A stretch of DNA of 64,000 nucleotides from Pinus tabuliformis (taxonomy: Eukaryota; Streptophyta; Pinopsida; Pinales; Pinaceae): the NCBI GenBank assembly GCA_031772625.1, contig CM062804.1, positions 281,188,598 through 281,252,597 on the forward strand. The letters are read 5' to 3'. A program made the translations under genes and the position numbers. Under the pieces are notes generated by a model. It did no database searches. It was given only the letters and a program-made list of their open reading frames with translations, and was not told where the DNA came from. This document shows, piece by piece, positions 34,080-46,531 of this stretch (position 1 is its first letter; every line of letters begins with the position of its first letter).

Positions 34080-37000
34080 GTGCATAGTAGCGAAGTGTCA
34101 CAGGGTCTGCGACAACACGAGGATAGCTGCGCTACCACACGGGTTGGCTGGAAAGTGGTTGTTACAGTCCCTATTCACGATGTGATGCTTGGTTTGAGAC
34201 CAAATGGAATGGGCGGCAGGCATTTAAGGCGAACTTTATGGGCTAGATTTGGGAAAATCTACCGCCAAGGGAGAATTAATGGACCGAAAATGGGGGGAAC
34301 AGTCAAATTCGAATTCAAAAGGTGCTATAAATTGCAAAGGGATGCCCAACAAACAACACTTGGCCATTTGAGAATTGAGCTGTTGCACACCCAAAGATTC
34401 ATGAACCCAGATTTGTTTGATCTTTTGAAGTCGAAGGCATTGTTTGAGCACTTACCCAATCCATTGAGAGAATTGTGTAATAGCAGTATGGCAGTGCCTG
34501 AGGAAGCCATGGATACCAGAGAAATGACCGTTGAGGAGACTGCACAGGCCCTGACGATAGGTGAAGCCCTAGAAAGTGTCGAGATAGTTGCAAAAATCCC
34601 TAAATCGTCGCGCACGTTGAGACCCAGAAAGGCAAGCAGCCTATGGTATCGGTGTGCGTGTCCACCAGGAATCCGTTAAGAACGAGGATCACCATGGAAG
34701 AAAAGGGGAAGGCGATCAATTTGGAAGCCGGTGAGGAGGAGGAAGACTTTGAAGAAATCCTAGTAGAGGAGGAAGATGACGTAGAGATGGAGGTTGAACC
34801 CATGGTGTAGACCCTCTGACCAGGTTGCCCGTGTATGTTCCTCCACAGAAGGGGAAAGCAAGGGTGCCCAAGGACCTAGATGAGAGCAAGAGCTCTCTGC
34901 AAACCTCGCTACTCCCTGACGACACCATTTTTTACGGAGCATACTTGGGGTGAGTATCGGTATTAAAATTTGAGGACTGGGATATTGCGGACCATGAGAA
35001 ATTCCCACATTTGGCAACCATGCAGCTCATGCACACGAACAAAAACACACTGTCGAGAGTTATAGAGTTAGAGCCGCGCTAGTGGTTGTGAGGTGTAGAG
35101 AAAGAACGATTGTTAAACATGCTCTGGGTGCTGCATTACCATCGCGCCCCATTGACTATTTTGTTCATCAGGCAGCTGCTCTACCTGGGGCATGATGGGT
35201 ATTTGTGTCTCGAGGAGCCCATCCCCATCACAGATCATCTGATTCACAGAATTACCCAGATCCCTTGCAAAGCGGAGGATCCAACGAATATCTCAAAGGG
35301 TAAAAGTGATGATTTGGTCATCGCAGAGGCCATGAAGAAAAAATTGAAGCTAGAGAAGAAGAAAAGAGGGTACACGATCTTCAGCATCGATAATGCAGTG
35401 GTCAAAGTCACAACATAGATACTGGCTAGGAATGTTATGCGGAAGTGCCGCGTGGATGATGTGCCCGCACCAGTGGTGTCACTTGTCATGCAATGCGCAG
35501 AAGGGGTCCATTTTAACTGGGCAGACTACCTGTGCAGAGAGTTCCTGGAGAACTGTAATGAGGCACACGAGTAGGGGAAAACATTCCACTATGCATGGCT
35601 TCTACTATCCATAGTGCTGGTGGCTTGGGAATTTCCTGAGGACAGCCATTTCACAGCGATTGCGTAGGATCTTCCAAAGGCAGCGAAGTACACTTCGCTG
35701 TGGGAAACCAGAGATGTGCAGAGGATCAGAGGATCAGAGACAGCAAGATATTCTAGGTGTTCATGGAGATGAACATCAGAATAGGGATTAACCGCAAGCC
35801 ATGGTTATCACCCACAGTTTATAACAATCTGCAGAGCTTCGCAGAGTTCAAGGCAGACTTTCACCACATGTACATTAGGGCAAGGAAGGACCCCACGAAG
35901 GCATGGAAGGAGCTACCTTATCTGGTGACAGACGATGTCATATTCACTATCCTTGATTCGTGGCTGCCAGAGTGGTGGACTCTAGCCAGCTCTACGGTGG
36001 AAGGAGAGAAGTTTGTTGCACAGAGGAAAAAGGAGGAGGAAAAACTGCACGTGGCGTAGTTGGCAGAGAAGAGAAGTAATGAAGCAGCAGTAGCCAAGGT
36101 GCAGGAGGCGCGCAACGCTGCGAAGGCGGCAAAAGGGTAGCGGAAGGTAGCAGAGAAGGAGTGCAAAGGCTAGAAGTCACCTTTGCCCGAACAAGAAACG
36201 GATCCAAAGGAAGGTGGCGCGGACCCATAGATGGTGTCCACACAGTTGAAACAGCATTGCCCAAGAGAACCAGTAGGGCTGCAGAAGAAGTCGAAGGCCT
36301 CAAAGACTTCTTTCGACCCGATCACCCTCACTGAGGGAGATCTACATGACACTAGGGAGACGGTGAGGGACATCACCGCGAAGGCCCTCCAGCAGTTTGT
36401 GAAGGAACACCATATGGTGTTCAGGGCCCTCCGAATGCAGATACAGGAGTTGGAGGTGCACACTCCACAGGCTGGTACTATGTCAACCAACCTCGCACTA
36501 GGAATGGCAACGACTAAGGAAATGTTGCACGTCCGCATGACCAATACCATAGTACTACCAAAGGGAGCACTTGTGACAAAAAATGAGGTCGACAGGCCTA
36601 TGGTCAGTCAATTAAAGGGGATCGAGATAAACATGGTTGCGCTCCCTCGAGAGATGCACTATGTTTTGCAGGAGGGAGTTACTGCAGAACTGCGATCCAG
36701 GTAGGGTCACACACTCAAGGTCATGAGCGAGCATTGCATCAACATCGAACAGTTGAGCCTGCAGTGCGACGAGGTAGTGGCACAGAACCGACAGATTATG
36801 CAGGTAGTCGACGAAGCTTGGCAAATGGTCCTAGAGCTGGCCATCCAAGCAGAGGAACCAGCGGAGGTGCACATCCGAAAATTAGCAGCAGGGGTGCTCG
36901 AGGCTAAGGAAGAGATGGCTAAGGTTTAGCTGGAGCTAAACCTTTAGATAACCAAGCTACAATTGAAGGCACAGCCTTCAACGCTGCCAGAGGTTAAGGA

Positions 37001-37520
37001 ACAGCATGCCAGCATGATTACAACGGCCATAGTAGAGGTCAACAGCGTAGTGAAAGACTACACCAGGCTATTTAAAGAGTCATTCGAGGTTCTCACCATT
37101 CTACAGGAGGACCCGAACATACAGCACTTAGAAACAGAGGTGCACGAGCTGCAGCAAAAATATGATGAGATAGAAGGGACCATGTAGACAGTTGCCCTTA
37201 CACAAAGGCTTGCATGGATGCAGAAGGAAAAAGCGCTCAAGGAGCAGGTGGATTTTTCTCGACACAAGGAAGCCATTCTGAAGGTACGCATACATCCATG
37301 GATTGATGAGGCGTTGGTCATTACAGCCTCTATTGAAGCAAATCTCATGCAGATACAGGGCACATAGCAACAGGTTCATGGAAGCAGATCAGTTACAGCG
37401 GTTTCTGAACAATGCATCCAGGAATTTCAACAGGAAGCCGCTGAGTGCACTGTCGATCTTGCAGCGGTCCAAGCAGAATTGGGAGGTCTTCACGCAAAGA
37501 TATCCGCACCGATAGAGTGA
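34080..37520 (+). pseudogene. Extra coding region downstream of gypsy integrase (coiled-coil rich)
   Basis: After the integrase end, about 3.4 kb of plus-strand sequence reads as a protein broken by stops. Pieces are 34080-34679; 35110-35418 (LWVLHYHRAPLTILFIRQLL); about 35420-35640 (LCREFLENCNEAHE, then TFHYAWLLLSIVLVAWE); 36231-36704; 36723-36929; and 36963-37187 (QHLETEVHELQQKYDEIE). The last three are heptad-like and probably coiled coil. Some plant gypsy lineages (Tat/Athila-like) carry an additional reading frame between integrase and the 3' LTR, so this is probably such a frame. I do not recognise its domains, and function is unknown. Confidence 0.55.
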
Positions 37521-37555
37521 CTTGAGGGTGAGTCACGATGTTTGTGTTGGGGGCT

Positions 37556-38148
37556 TGTTGGGCGCGAGATCTGCCAAGGGACGTTTTAGGGCTTAGAGCC
37601 CAGATTTTGGTCACAAAATGTAACTTCGATGTAAAGACTCTGGATTTTGTGGGCAAGGAGCGCGTAGCTTGTAAATGAGTCATAGGGTTGTCCGCCATTA
37701 ATTTTGTAATGTAATGTCAACTATAGAAAAATAATGGAAACAATAAGAAAAATCTAAGGATGAAGAGTTGAGTTTTATCTAGAGCGTAAAGTCTAGTTTG
37801 GGTCGTAGAGTACATGGACCCCTACACCTTAGTGCACAGAGCGAGTCAAGTCTATAACAGTTGGAAGCATTAATATAAAGAAGTTTTATACCATTCCTGT
37901 GTATTTATTTCTTGTTTTTTACATTGAATGTATTGGGTATGAATTGCATTTCTACTATTTATATGATGCGCAAATGTATGCGACTGTGTTAATTAAGTGA
38001 ATTTGAGATAAAGTATCTATTTACGCGAAGTTAACTAAGATCTTTAAGAAGATAAGTAAGATCAATCAAAATAGCGCAGATCACTGCCATAGTAGCACGA
38101 AAGCACCTTAACCCCTGGTTAGGGCTATGTGAATGTGATTATAACAGA
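37556..38148 (+). repeat. Candidate 3' LTR of the gypsy element
   Basis: A G-rich tract (37548-37553) is followed by TGTTGGGCGCGAG, the expected kind of 3' LTR start. AT-rich text with possible polyadenylation features lies at 37860-37940. The end at 38148 (ATAACA) is a guess. No matching 5' LTR was found in the window. Confidence 0.35.
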
Positions 38149-38389
38149 TCGTGAAGGTCTTGCAGGTCAGCACAGTGCGGAAAGTGACCTGCACGAAGGT
38201 AGGCGCTGTTGGACTAAATCGACACCTCAAACATCTCAAGGGTGCAGAAACTTGGTTCCAACATCCCCCCATACTACTTCGGGTGAGACTTCAGTCCACG
38301 CCCCGTGGGCTGATGCTGAAAGGGCCAATAGTGTAGGAATTTGTTTGGCTAAATAACTCTGAACCTGGGTCAGGCCCCATCAAGCCAAC

Positions 38390-41300
38390 ACATAAAACTC
38401 CTAAATTCCTGAGGATTGGATCAAATATTGGGGGTCGAGATTTACTCTTCTGAACTTGGATTAGAGCTAAATATCCTGAATGTATATGGTTTGTGTTAGT
38501 ATAATGTCACATTTTGTAACTCTTTATTTATTAAATCCTTCATGAAGGCCTCAAATTTGGTGATGGGAGGGGATATGAACTTCTCTCTAGGCATGTCAGA
38601 GACTTGGGGGCCTCATGTTCAAGCACACACTCTAGTTGGCTACTTTAAAAATAAACTCATGATGGGGAAGCTCATTGATGTAAAATTTATAAAATCCCAA
38701 CCCACTTGGAGGAATCAGTGAATGGGAGAGGCTCGGGTTGCTAAGAGATTGGACCAGTTTCTGATGATGGAGGATTTGGTCAACAATTTAACTTTATTCA
38801 GACAATGGATTGTATCTAGTGGTGATTCTAATCATTTTCCTACTATCCTCGAACTGAAAGTTCCTTATAGAAATCCAGCCTCCCATTTTAAATTCAATCC
38901 TAAATGGCTAAAAGACCTTGCATATAATACCTTAGTTAATGAAACATGGAGGTTTGCAACTGATGATTAGGGCCTGTCATCAGCCGATATTTTCATGGGA
39001 AAACTCAAACGGTTGAAACATGAAACAATAGCATGGGAAAAGGGAAAAAGGAGAAAAGGAATAGGGAAGAAGTCGCACTTTAACATATAAAGGAAACAAT
39101 TGAGACCCTTGAAAGTCCAGAGGTGGATGGCTATGAGACACAATTGAGAAATGAAAGAATCAAACAACTGGAAATTTCAGAAAGTAATATATTGAGAGGA
39201 ATGGAGGAGCAGTAGAGTCTCAAAAGTATAGCAATATGGCTCTCATTTAGTGATGAAAACACATAATTATTTCAAAATTATGTGAAATATAGGAAGAATT
39301 GCAATACTATCTAGGAAATGCAATGATCTAAGGGAGGAATAGAAAAATCCTTTGATGAGATAGTAGGCCTGGGTAAGGACCACTTTAAAGGCATGTTTAG
39401 AGCTCCAGAAGAAACCACCAAAGGCTATTCAAGTGGCCCAATTGTTTCCCAGATGTTTGGAATAAGAGGAAAATGATATGATAATGACATTTGCTACAAA
39501 GGGAGAAGTCGAAGGAATTCTTAAAAAAATGCAGAAGGATAAGAGTCTGGGGCCTGATGGATGGACGGTAGAACTCTTCCAACACTTTTTTGAGCTTATG
39601 GGGATGAATCAAGAGTTATAGGATCAATACATGAACCATCCAACTCAAATTTCATAACCCTCATCCCTAAAACTGATGATCCAAAGCATTTTGAGGAATT
39701 TGGGCATATTTATCTTTGTAATTGTATCTATAAAATCATAGCAAAATTATATTTCTATGCCTAAAACCCATCCTCTCCAAGAACATCTCAAGAGAACAAT
39801 TTAGATTCTTGGATGGAAGAAAGATACATGAAGCCATCGGAGTTGCTCAGGAATCCATGCATAGTATGAAAAGGAGCAAGAAAAAAGAGTTCATTGTAAA
39901 GATACATCTATCAAAGGCCTATGAAAAAATTATTTGGATATACCTTCACCTACTTGCAACTGATCTACGGTTCAACATTGGTTTCATAAATTAGGTCATG
40001 GGATCCATTACAAATGTAAGATTTTCCATACTTATCAATGGAGTTGCTTCCCCCTTTTTTCATAGCCAGAGAGGGCTAAGGCATGGATGCCCCCTCCCAT
40101 CCTTGTTGTTCTTACTAGCAACTGAAGTTCTTAGTCAGCTAATCATTGCAGCAAAGCACGAAAGGGAGATAAAAGGGATCACAGTAGCTACAAATTTTTC
40201 CATTACCCATCTCCTTTTTGTAGATGATATCCTCTTGTTCAATAATGGGGTGAGAGAAGACATCTAAAAAATGAAAATCACACTTGATCTTTTATTAAAA
40301 GCTACGGGAATGAGCATAAACAAGAAGAAATATTGCATAGTTTATGATGGTTGCTCGGTGGTGGAGATAAAGAGACTCACTACAAGCCTCCCTTATCCAG
40401 AAATGCCTATGATTGACAACTTCAAATACTTAGGCTTTCACCTTAAGCCAAAAAACTATAGAAAACATGACTGGCACTCGCTGCTGCAAAAAGTTGAAAA
40501 GAGGTTTAAACACTAGAGCTATAAGTGGCTTTCAAGGACTGGTAGGTTGGTACTAATCAAATCAGTTCTAATCGCCATTCTGGTTTATTGGATTGCCCTC
40601 ACATGGGTACCAAAAGGAATTTAAGATCAGATCAGGAAACTGTGTGGGTAGTTTATGTGGGTTGGTTCAAAAAATGAGGGCGTCCTTCCATAGGTTGCTT
40701 GGGACAAAATAGCCATCCCAAAGGCTTGGATAGGATGGGGTATTAAGGATCTCCCCATTCTCGTATTCCCACTAGCGGAAAAATCGGTATGGAGGCCGAT
40801 AACAAAGGAAAACGTTTGGAGAGTGGTTGTAAAGAAAATATATAGACCCTGAACCTATGAAGGAGTGGATTTGGAGAGTAACTAAAAAACTAGCCAATGC
40901 ATCATCAATATGGAAGGCTACTCTAGAATCAATAGGCATAATTTAAGAAGGGTTGGCTTGGATGGCTAGGAATGGGGAAAAAGTAAGAATAGGGGATGAT
41001 CCATGGGTGGGATACAACGAACAATTTTCTCTCCCAAGGGAGATCAAGGAGTTCCTCCCTTAACCAGATTGCGACCCCTAAAGAGTCCTCTCTTTGGAAA
41101 TAAGGTTGGAAAAATACTGAAGCCATTCAAATTCATCATTTTTTTCTCTCCTCCCATTGACTGCTTCCCCACAAATCTCCCGAATCATAAAGGAAGAATA
41201 GATAAACCCTCTTATAACCTAGGCTTATTTTGACGGAGCATCGAATGCTCAAAATAGATGTGGGGCAAGACTAGTCATTTATCATAAAGAACACAGGTAC

Positions 41301-41600
41301 TGGAAATCCTCAGTAGGCCTTGGGGAAGGAACAAACAAATTTGCAGAGCTCCAAACACTGAAACTATTGTTGTGCTGGATCACGGACTTATGGATTTATT
41401 ATGTGCAAATCTTTGAAGATTCGTTAAATGTTATTAATTGGATTAATGAGAGTCAAAGATGTCAAAACTACATTTTGTTCCCAATTATTCAAGAAATTTT
41501 ACAAATTAAAATGATTTTTCATTACATAGCTGTTTTTCACACCTACAGGGAGCTGGACACCATAATATATTTCCTTTCTAAGGAAGGTCTACAATAGGAT
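38390..41600 (+). pseudogene. LINE ORF2 remnant (endonuclease, RT, RNase H)
   Basis: Endonuclease remnants: LNILNVYG (near 38470), LVMGGDMNFSLG (near 38555) and RLDQFLMMEDL (38740 on). RT: KDKSLGPDGWTVELFQHFF (39537 on), KIHLSKAYEKIIW (39900), FHSQRGLRHGCPLPSLLFLL (40060) and the catalytic box FVDDILLFNN (40218). Thumb-like text KMNITL/SINKKKY and FKYLGFHL follows. RNase H at about 41230-41597 starts YFDGASNAQNRCGARLV and includes EDSLNVINWINE. Stops and frame changes occur throughout (for example 39993, 40266, 40514). Confidence 0.82.
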
Positions 41601-41990
41601 CTAGGCACTTGGAGAGTATCAGCATATGAGGATGATTTGATTCGTGTGTCGAATCAACCACCCTATATCAGATGAGAGGATACCTTTTATCTTCTATACA
41701 AACTTTGGAGTACCATCAAAGCTTTACTTTTATGTTTTTGTTTTTCTAATTATGCTTACAATATACTTTTTGCATTTTTGTATGGATACTCGATCTATTT
41801 CATCAAACATTGATGTAAAACTTATTTACAGGATGGTTGTTTTCTCCGATGTTGGGGAGGCCCTACTATATTATTTCTCTTATGGTTTTTTTGATACTGT
41901 GATGATGATAGAGAAACAACTTAGTCCTTTTGGGGAGCATGTGTTTTATATGTCTTCATGGAGGTTCTAGTTTTTTGCAAGAATGTGAAC
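38390..41990 (+). mobile_element. 5'-truncated plant LINE (plus strand)
   Basis: This non-LTR element lacks ORF1 and the start of ORF2. It contains the endonuclease C-terminal part, reverse transcriptase, RNase H and an AT-rich 3' region (about 41640-41990) with no reading frame of note. A frame at 41644-41970 is hydrophobic but lies after RNase H and looks incidental. It abuts segment copy B near 42044. Its sequence differs clearly from the minus-strand LINE at 5471-12351, so it is a different family or subfamily. Confidence 0.8.
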
Positions 41991-42043
41991 AATAGACTTA
42001 AATTAGATATTGACAATTAATTCAATTAGCAAAATGGTCCATT

Positions 42044-43933
42044 ACTTTTAATAAATTTAAAAAATTAGATTCGTGCATGTGACCAATTTCTTAGGGATTT
42101 GAGATTATTCCAATTCTAATAAGTTCCTCCATGATAAGTTCCTCATTATTATAACATTCATATATGTATAAGAAAATTTTATTTACAAAATGGTCCATTT
42201 TACATATATTTGTTTTGTATGTAGAATGCAAAATTATAAATATCAATTTCATATTAACAAAGTATATATACAAAGGAGTATGTATTTCTTTGGTAAAATG
42301 TTATAGGTTCAAATTCAGAAAAGATTAAAATATATATACCTTTATAAACTTTAAATTAAAAAATCTTATATATCAATTTAATATCTAATTTAGCCATAAT
42401 CTTAAAAATAAATAAATCCCAACTAGCTCCCACACCCACCAATTTCCTAGGGATTTTAGATTATTCTAATTATAATAAGTTCTTCATGATTATTTATAAC
42501 ATTCTTTTTATATAGAGAAAAAGATATTTAGTAAAATGGTCCATTTTACAATAAGATTTGTAATTCCTTTTTTTTCTTAAGTTAAAGTTTATACATGTGA
42601 GAAGGGCAGAAGGACAAATGTCAAATGGAGATGAAAAAGGTTGACAATGACTATCCTCACCATTTTCAAAAAGAGAACAACTATAATGTAAAAATAGAAA
42701 AAAATTACAAAACCTAAGTCTATTGGTTCTTGGGATTATAAATATTGACGGTTTACAAAAAATTTCATGCTATTAAAAAGTTTGTAGAGATGAGTTTGAG
42801 AAAAAACTATGGTGTAAGTTTTCTCCATTTGCAAGCAAAATTGCTTCTACATCCTCTAGGGTAATGTGGTATGCTTCATTTAGCAAATGCACACTTCCTC
42901 TGGTCAATTCAAGTTGCACAGTAAAAATCAAACCTTTTTATGAAATTAGGTTTGGGCAAATTATTCAAGTTCCACAGTGAAAATCAAACCTTTTTATGAA
43001 ATTAGGTTTAGGCAAATTTTGTATTCATGCTATCCAGATTAAGGATAAACTTGAACTAACAATGTAACCCTCTAATCTTGCCAGAACATTTTATTTTGCA
43101 ACATTGCCAACCTCAAAAATATTTTTATTTCCCCACATTAGTAAACTCAAAATGGTTATGAATGGAGAGACTGAAGATATTTGTCATAAAAATGGAAGAT
43201 GCATTTATTTATTCAAGTAAAACGCTGAGATTGTTTGATTTATTTAGATTGTATGATAAACCAGACCTCAACGTATATTTCAAATGACAAAATTTGTTAA
43301 TGGATTGGACGGGATTTATGATCATGGAAATGAATAAAATAGGGGTAAACTTTGAGTATGCAATTCGTTTGTATCTAAGGCACAAACTTTAATGACAAGA
43401 ATACACCACCACCCAACTTCAGGTTGTTGGTTTGTTGTTCACCGTTCAAACTACTGTTGCACTTGGACCTGAGGTTACCATCCGGATGCAAAGGAAACAG
43501 CTCCAGCAATTCCTCTCTTTTCTCATGTTCTTGGGCAGCTGCACAATTCGTCATGACGTTACTTCTGCGAGGGTCTGTAAAATGGTGCAGCCATCCATCT
43601 TTTCTATGGGCTTATTTGTTCTACATATTGTATGTGAAATGATCGGGTTCTGAGAACGTTTCGACCCCAACAGATTGCAAATGTTGTTTCGATGACAAAT
43701 CAATAGGTATGAGCTTTTGTGTTGGCATACCGGAGGCTGATTCTGATGAATTTGTGGTTTCCTGGACCATAATCTAAAATACGTGGATAATGAATCAGAG
43801 AGTGAAAAACATATGTGAAACCTAGATTTAACAATAAAAAAAGGGAAGAGGATAACAAGCTGCCCATTAGATTGTCGCTACCTGAGGTGAGAACTGGGCC
43901 ATATGCTTTGTATAATCCACGATCATGCCATCA
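42044..43933 (-). repeat. Duplicated WOX-bearing segment, copy B (truncated)
   Basis: From about 42200 to 43933 it follows copies A and C almost base for base (offset to C of 5003 over the gene). The first part (42044-42180) matches 46688-46835 at the left end of copy C. It stops at 43933, one base short of the exon 2 start, where copia sequence begins. Exon 1 and the upstream region are missing. Confidence 0.85.
43375..43933 (-). pseudogene. WOX pseudogene, copy B (exons 2 and 3 only)
   Basis: Exon 3 (43375-43773) and exon 2 (43882-43933, less its first base) are present with the intron between them. Exon 3 keeps the WUS-box LLELFPLHPDG but has two in-frame stops: TAG at 43621-43623 in place of Trp, and TAA at 43612-43614 in place of Glu. 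Exon 1 with the homeodomain is absent. Exon 2 is joined in frame to a copia Gag-protease frame at 43934. Confidence 0.85.
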
Positions 43934-45137
43934 AACATGTGAATGGAGTGACCTTGCTGGCGGATGTGGACCAAGGACAGCAAGTTTCTCTTCAGCTGTG
44001 GGAGATATAGAACATGATCCAGAAGAAAGTCTGGAAGACCAGGCAGTTTAAGCCTGATTGTGCCAAGCCCTGATGGCTTGATTTTTGACTGATCTGCAAA
44101 GTATACTGCTCCATCAACATTGTCAGTGAAATCTTCAAAGAAATCTTTCCTATGAGTCATATGACAGGTTTCTCCTGAATCAAGCAACCAGTCATTTTTT
44201 GAAGAAGCAAGTGAAGCATTAAACAAGTCTTCATTTACTCCATTGTTACATTGTGCCTCAATATAGTGAGCGGATTCAGGTGCTTTACCTTTGTCTGTGT
44301 CATCAGTTTTACCTTTCTGCTAGTTTCTTCTATGCTCAACCTTGTCCCATGGTAGCTTGCATGTAGAAGCATCATGTGATCCATTTCGTTTGCAGCGAAT
44401 GCAATGCAGATCTGACTTTTCTGCTTGAGAATGTCTGCCCCCCCTGCCTTTGAAGTATCTTCCTCTTCCCCTTCGTCCACCTCTTCCTCTTGCAGAATCT
44501 TGAGCAGGATGCTTTTCTTTGTGAGCAAGGCAAACAGTCTCTTCAGAAGATTCAGGGACTGTTTTCTTTCCAAAGGCTTTTTCTCTTTCAGCAAACTTTT
44601 TCACAAGAGAGTCAAAGGTTATATCTTTAAGGTTTCCATTTGCTTGTAAAGACTCAAGATAATTAGAGTAGGTAGGATAGAGTGCTTTGAGAAAGGCAAT
44701 AAGAGAGATATCCAGCTCAACCTTAGTGGATTTTATATCATGCATTATAGACTTTATTTCAGATGCAAGAGCAAGAGGATCATTATTTTTCAGTTCAAGA
44801 GTGAAGAGTTTAATCATGAGCTGAACAACTTCAAGTGCAGAATGTGTATCATAGAGTTCTTTAAGCTTTTGTAAAGCTTCAAAGGCAGTGGAATAGCATG
44901 AAAATGACGACTTACTTCCTCATTTACAGATGTTGCGATCAATGCAAAGGCTTTGTTGTTCTTGTTTTCCCAAATGGCGAGTTATTTGTCTGATGTGGGC
45001 TGCACAAGGTCTTTGTCGACACACACTCCTTTCCACAGCTCATTGTAGATAAGGGTGTGTTTTACCATCCGGGACCATTCAGAATAGTTCTCCTTGCCAG
45101 TGAGAACTATTCCGACCATAGAAATGATTGAATGCAT
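43934..45137 (-). pseudogene. Copia Gag-protease remnant
   Basis: The probable Gag start is the ATG at 45135-45137 (MHSIISMVG), followed by GKENYSEWSRMVKHTLIYNE, a typical copia Gag entry. A stop near 44982 and frame changes follow. The frame at 44817-44320 holds the Gag core, an Arg/Gly-rich stretch (GRGGRRGRGRYFKGRGG) and a knuckle-like CIRCKRNGSHDASTC whose C-to-H spacing is five rather than four. From 44226 the protease frame has DWLLDSGETCHMTH (DSG active site) and LPQLKRNLLSLVHIRQQG. It then runs without a break into WOX exon 2 and ends at 43867 in the WOX intron. Confidence 0.85.
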
Positions 45138-45141
45138 TCTG

Positions 45142-45265
45142 TAAAAAAATATCTCTGCCAAAAACTTCTGTAAACAAAATCCTTCTGAAAAAAATATCTC
45201 TGCCAAAAACTTCTGTAAACAAAATCCTTCTGAAAAAAATATCTCTGCCAAAAACTTCTGTAAAA
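45142..45265. repeat. 45-bp tandem repeat (nearly three units)
   Basis: Units contain ATATCTCTGCCAAAAACTTC and begin near 45142, 45187 and 45232. Being a multiple of three, they read through on the minus strand as 15-residue repeats (SEGFCLQKFLAEIFF) just ahead of the Gag start. Confidence 0.85.
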
Positions 45266-45599
45266 ATATCCTTATATCATAGCCTTATGCATTTTATTCT
45301 TCTTCTAACATTTCATCAGCATGTCATGAGCATTTCTTATATCACCATCACTTCCATAATATTATGTTTTTAAAAAAATACGAGGGCGCTCAAATATATA
45401 TCACTGTTCAATATATATCTTAATGCAAAAACTTGTTCAAGAGGACAGCGTAATAAAACTCTGAGATGGTCCAGGCATTTGTATTTGTTTAACAAAAACT
45501 CTGCTCCAAGTATACTATAAATTCTGCTGCCATGTCAGGCCAAATCTCATGGCCAAAGTTTGGGTTCTGAAGTGGGAAAGGCAGTCTATACCATGCGCT

Positions 45600-45895
45600 T
45601 CTATAGTCAGACTTCAAATAAAAAACGCAGTCTATAGTACTGAAGTGGGAAACGTAGTCCACAGTATTTAAATGTATATACCCACAGCTTCAAATAAAAT
45701 AGGCAGTCCACAACATTTAAATGTATATACCCACAGCTAAAAATACGTAGACCACAGCATGTATATACCCATAGCTTCAAATAAAAAACGCAGTCACAGC
45801 ATTTAAATGTATATCCACAGCTAAAAATACGCAGACCACAGCATGTATATACCCACAGCTTCAAATAAAAACGCAGTCACAAAAAAACGCAGTCG
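45600..45895. repeat. Irregular tandem array in copia leader
   Basis: Repeated blocks of AGCTTCAAATAAAA, AACGCAGTC, CACAGCATTTAAATGTATAT and ACCCACAGC alternate with variable spacing (units roughly 45-60 bp). The apparent minus-strand frame here (repeats of KLWVYTCCGLRIF) follows from the repeat and does not look like a gene. Confidence 0.75.
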
Positions 45896-46059
45896 GCTTA
45901 GAACTTCGGCTTGGAACTTCACATACGAACAGTTGTCAGTTGTGTATTCTCAGATCACAGCATTCCAGGTCGTGGGCCTACGCACAAAGGCTTTGATACT
46001 ATAAGCAGTGTTTTTTTTCTTAGCGGATGAAGGACTCCGCACTATTAAAAAACACAGCG

Positions 46060-46207
46060 CAGACTTCAATACATTAAACGCAGCATCAAATACATTAAAC
46101 GCAGGCTTCAATGCATTAAACTCAGCTTCAATACGTTAAACGCAGGCTTCAATACATTAAACGTAGGCTTCAATACGTTAAACGCTGGCTTCAATACATT
46201 AAACGTT
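46060..46207. repeat. 21-bp tandem repeat, about seven units
   Basis: The unit is GGCTTCAATACATTAAACGCA with one- or two-base changes between copies. It lies in the leader of the minus-strand copia element. Confidence 0.85.
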
Positions 46208-46339
46208 GCTTTCCAGATGTGCAGAAGTCACAAAACACACCATTAACGCAGTCATGAAGGCACCATCAGTTTCGTTTGAATGGAAGGAGATAGATTTTTT
46301 TTACCAGCATCGAAAACGCATCAACGTATACCACGGACA

Positions 46340-46450
46340 GAGGGCGCAGTCTCCATGTCTCAGCAGTCTCAGCAGTGTCAGGAATCCCTCAGCAGAGGGC
46401 GCAGTCTCAGCAGTGTCAGGAATCCCTCAGCAGAGGGCGCAGTCTCATGA
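46340..46450. repeat. About 38-bp tandem repeat, nearly three units
   Basis: Units contain AGAGGGCGCAGTCTCAGCAG and GTGTCAGGAATCCCTCAGC. The array sits about 70-180 bases from the primer-binding site of the minus-strand copia element. Confidence 0.8.
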
Positions 46451-46519
46451 GAGGGCAGTGTCAGGCCAGAGGCGTTCAGGACAGAACAGACCAGGAGTTA
46501 CAACCAATTTGGGACCTGT

Positions 46520-46531
46520 GCTCTGATACCA
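46520..46531 (-). promoter_or_regulatory. Copia primer-binding site (perfect)
   Basis: The minus strand reads TGGTATCAGAGC directly after the LTR end, identical to the plant copia initiator-Met tRNA primer site. Confidence 0.92.

Noticed and set aside
41644-41970. Hydrophobic 108-codon frame resembling a membrane protein
   Set aside because: It lies in the AT-rich 3' region of the plus-strand LINE; T-rich DNA gives hydrophobic translations by chance.
45607-45864. Minus-strand frame with repeated KLWVYTCCGLRIF
   Set aside because: It is the translation of a tandem repeat in a copia leader, with no start context or family resemblance.
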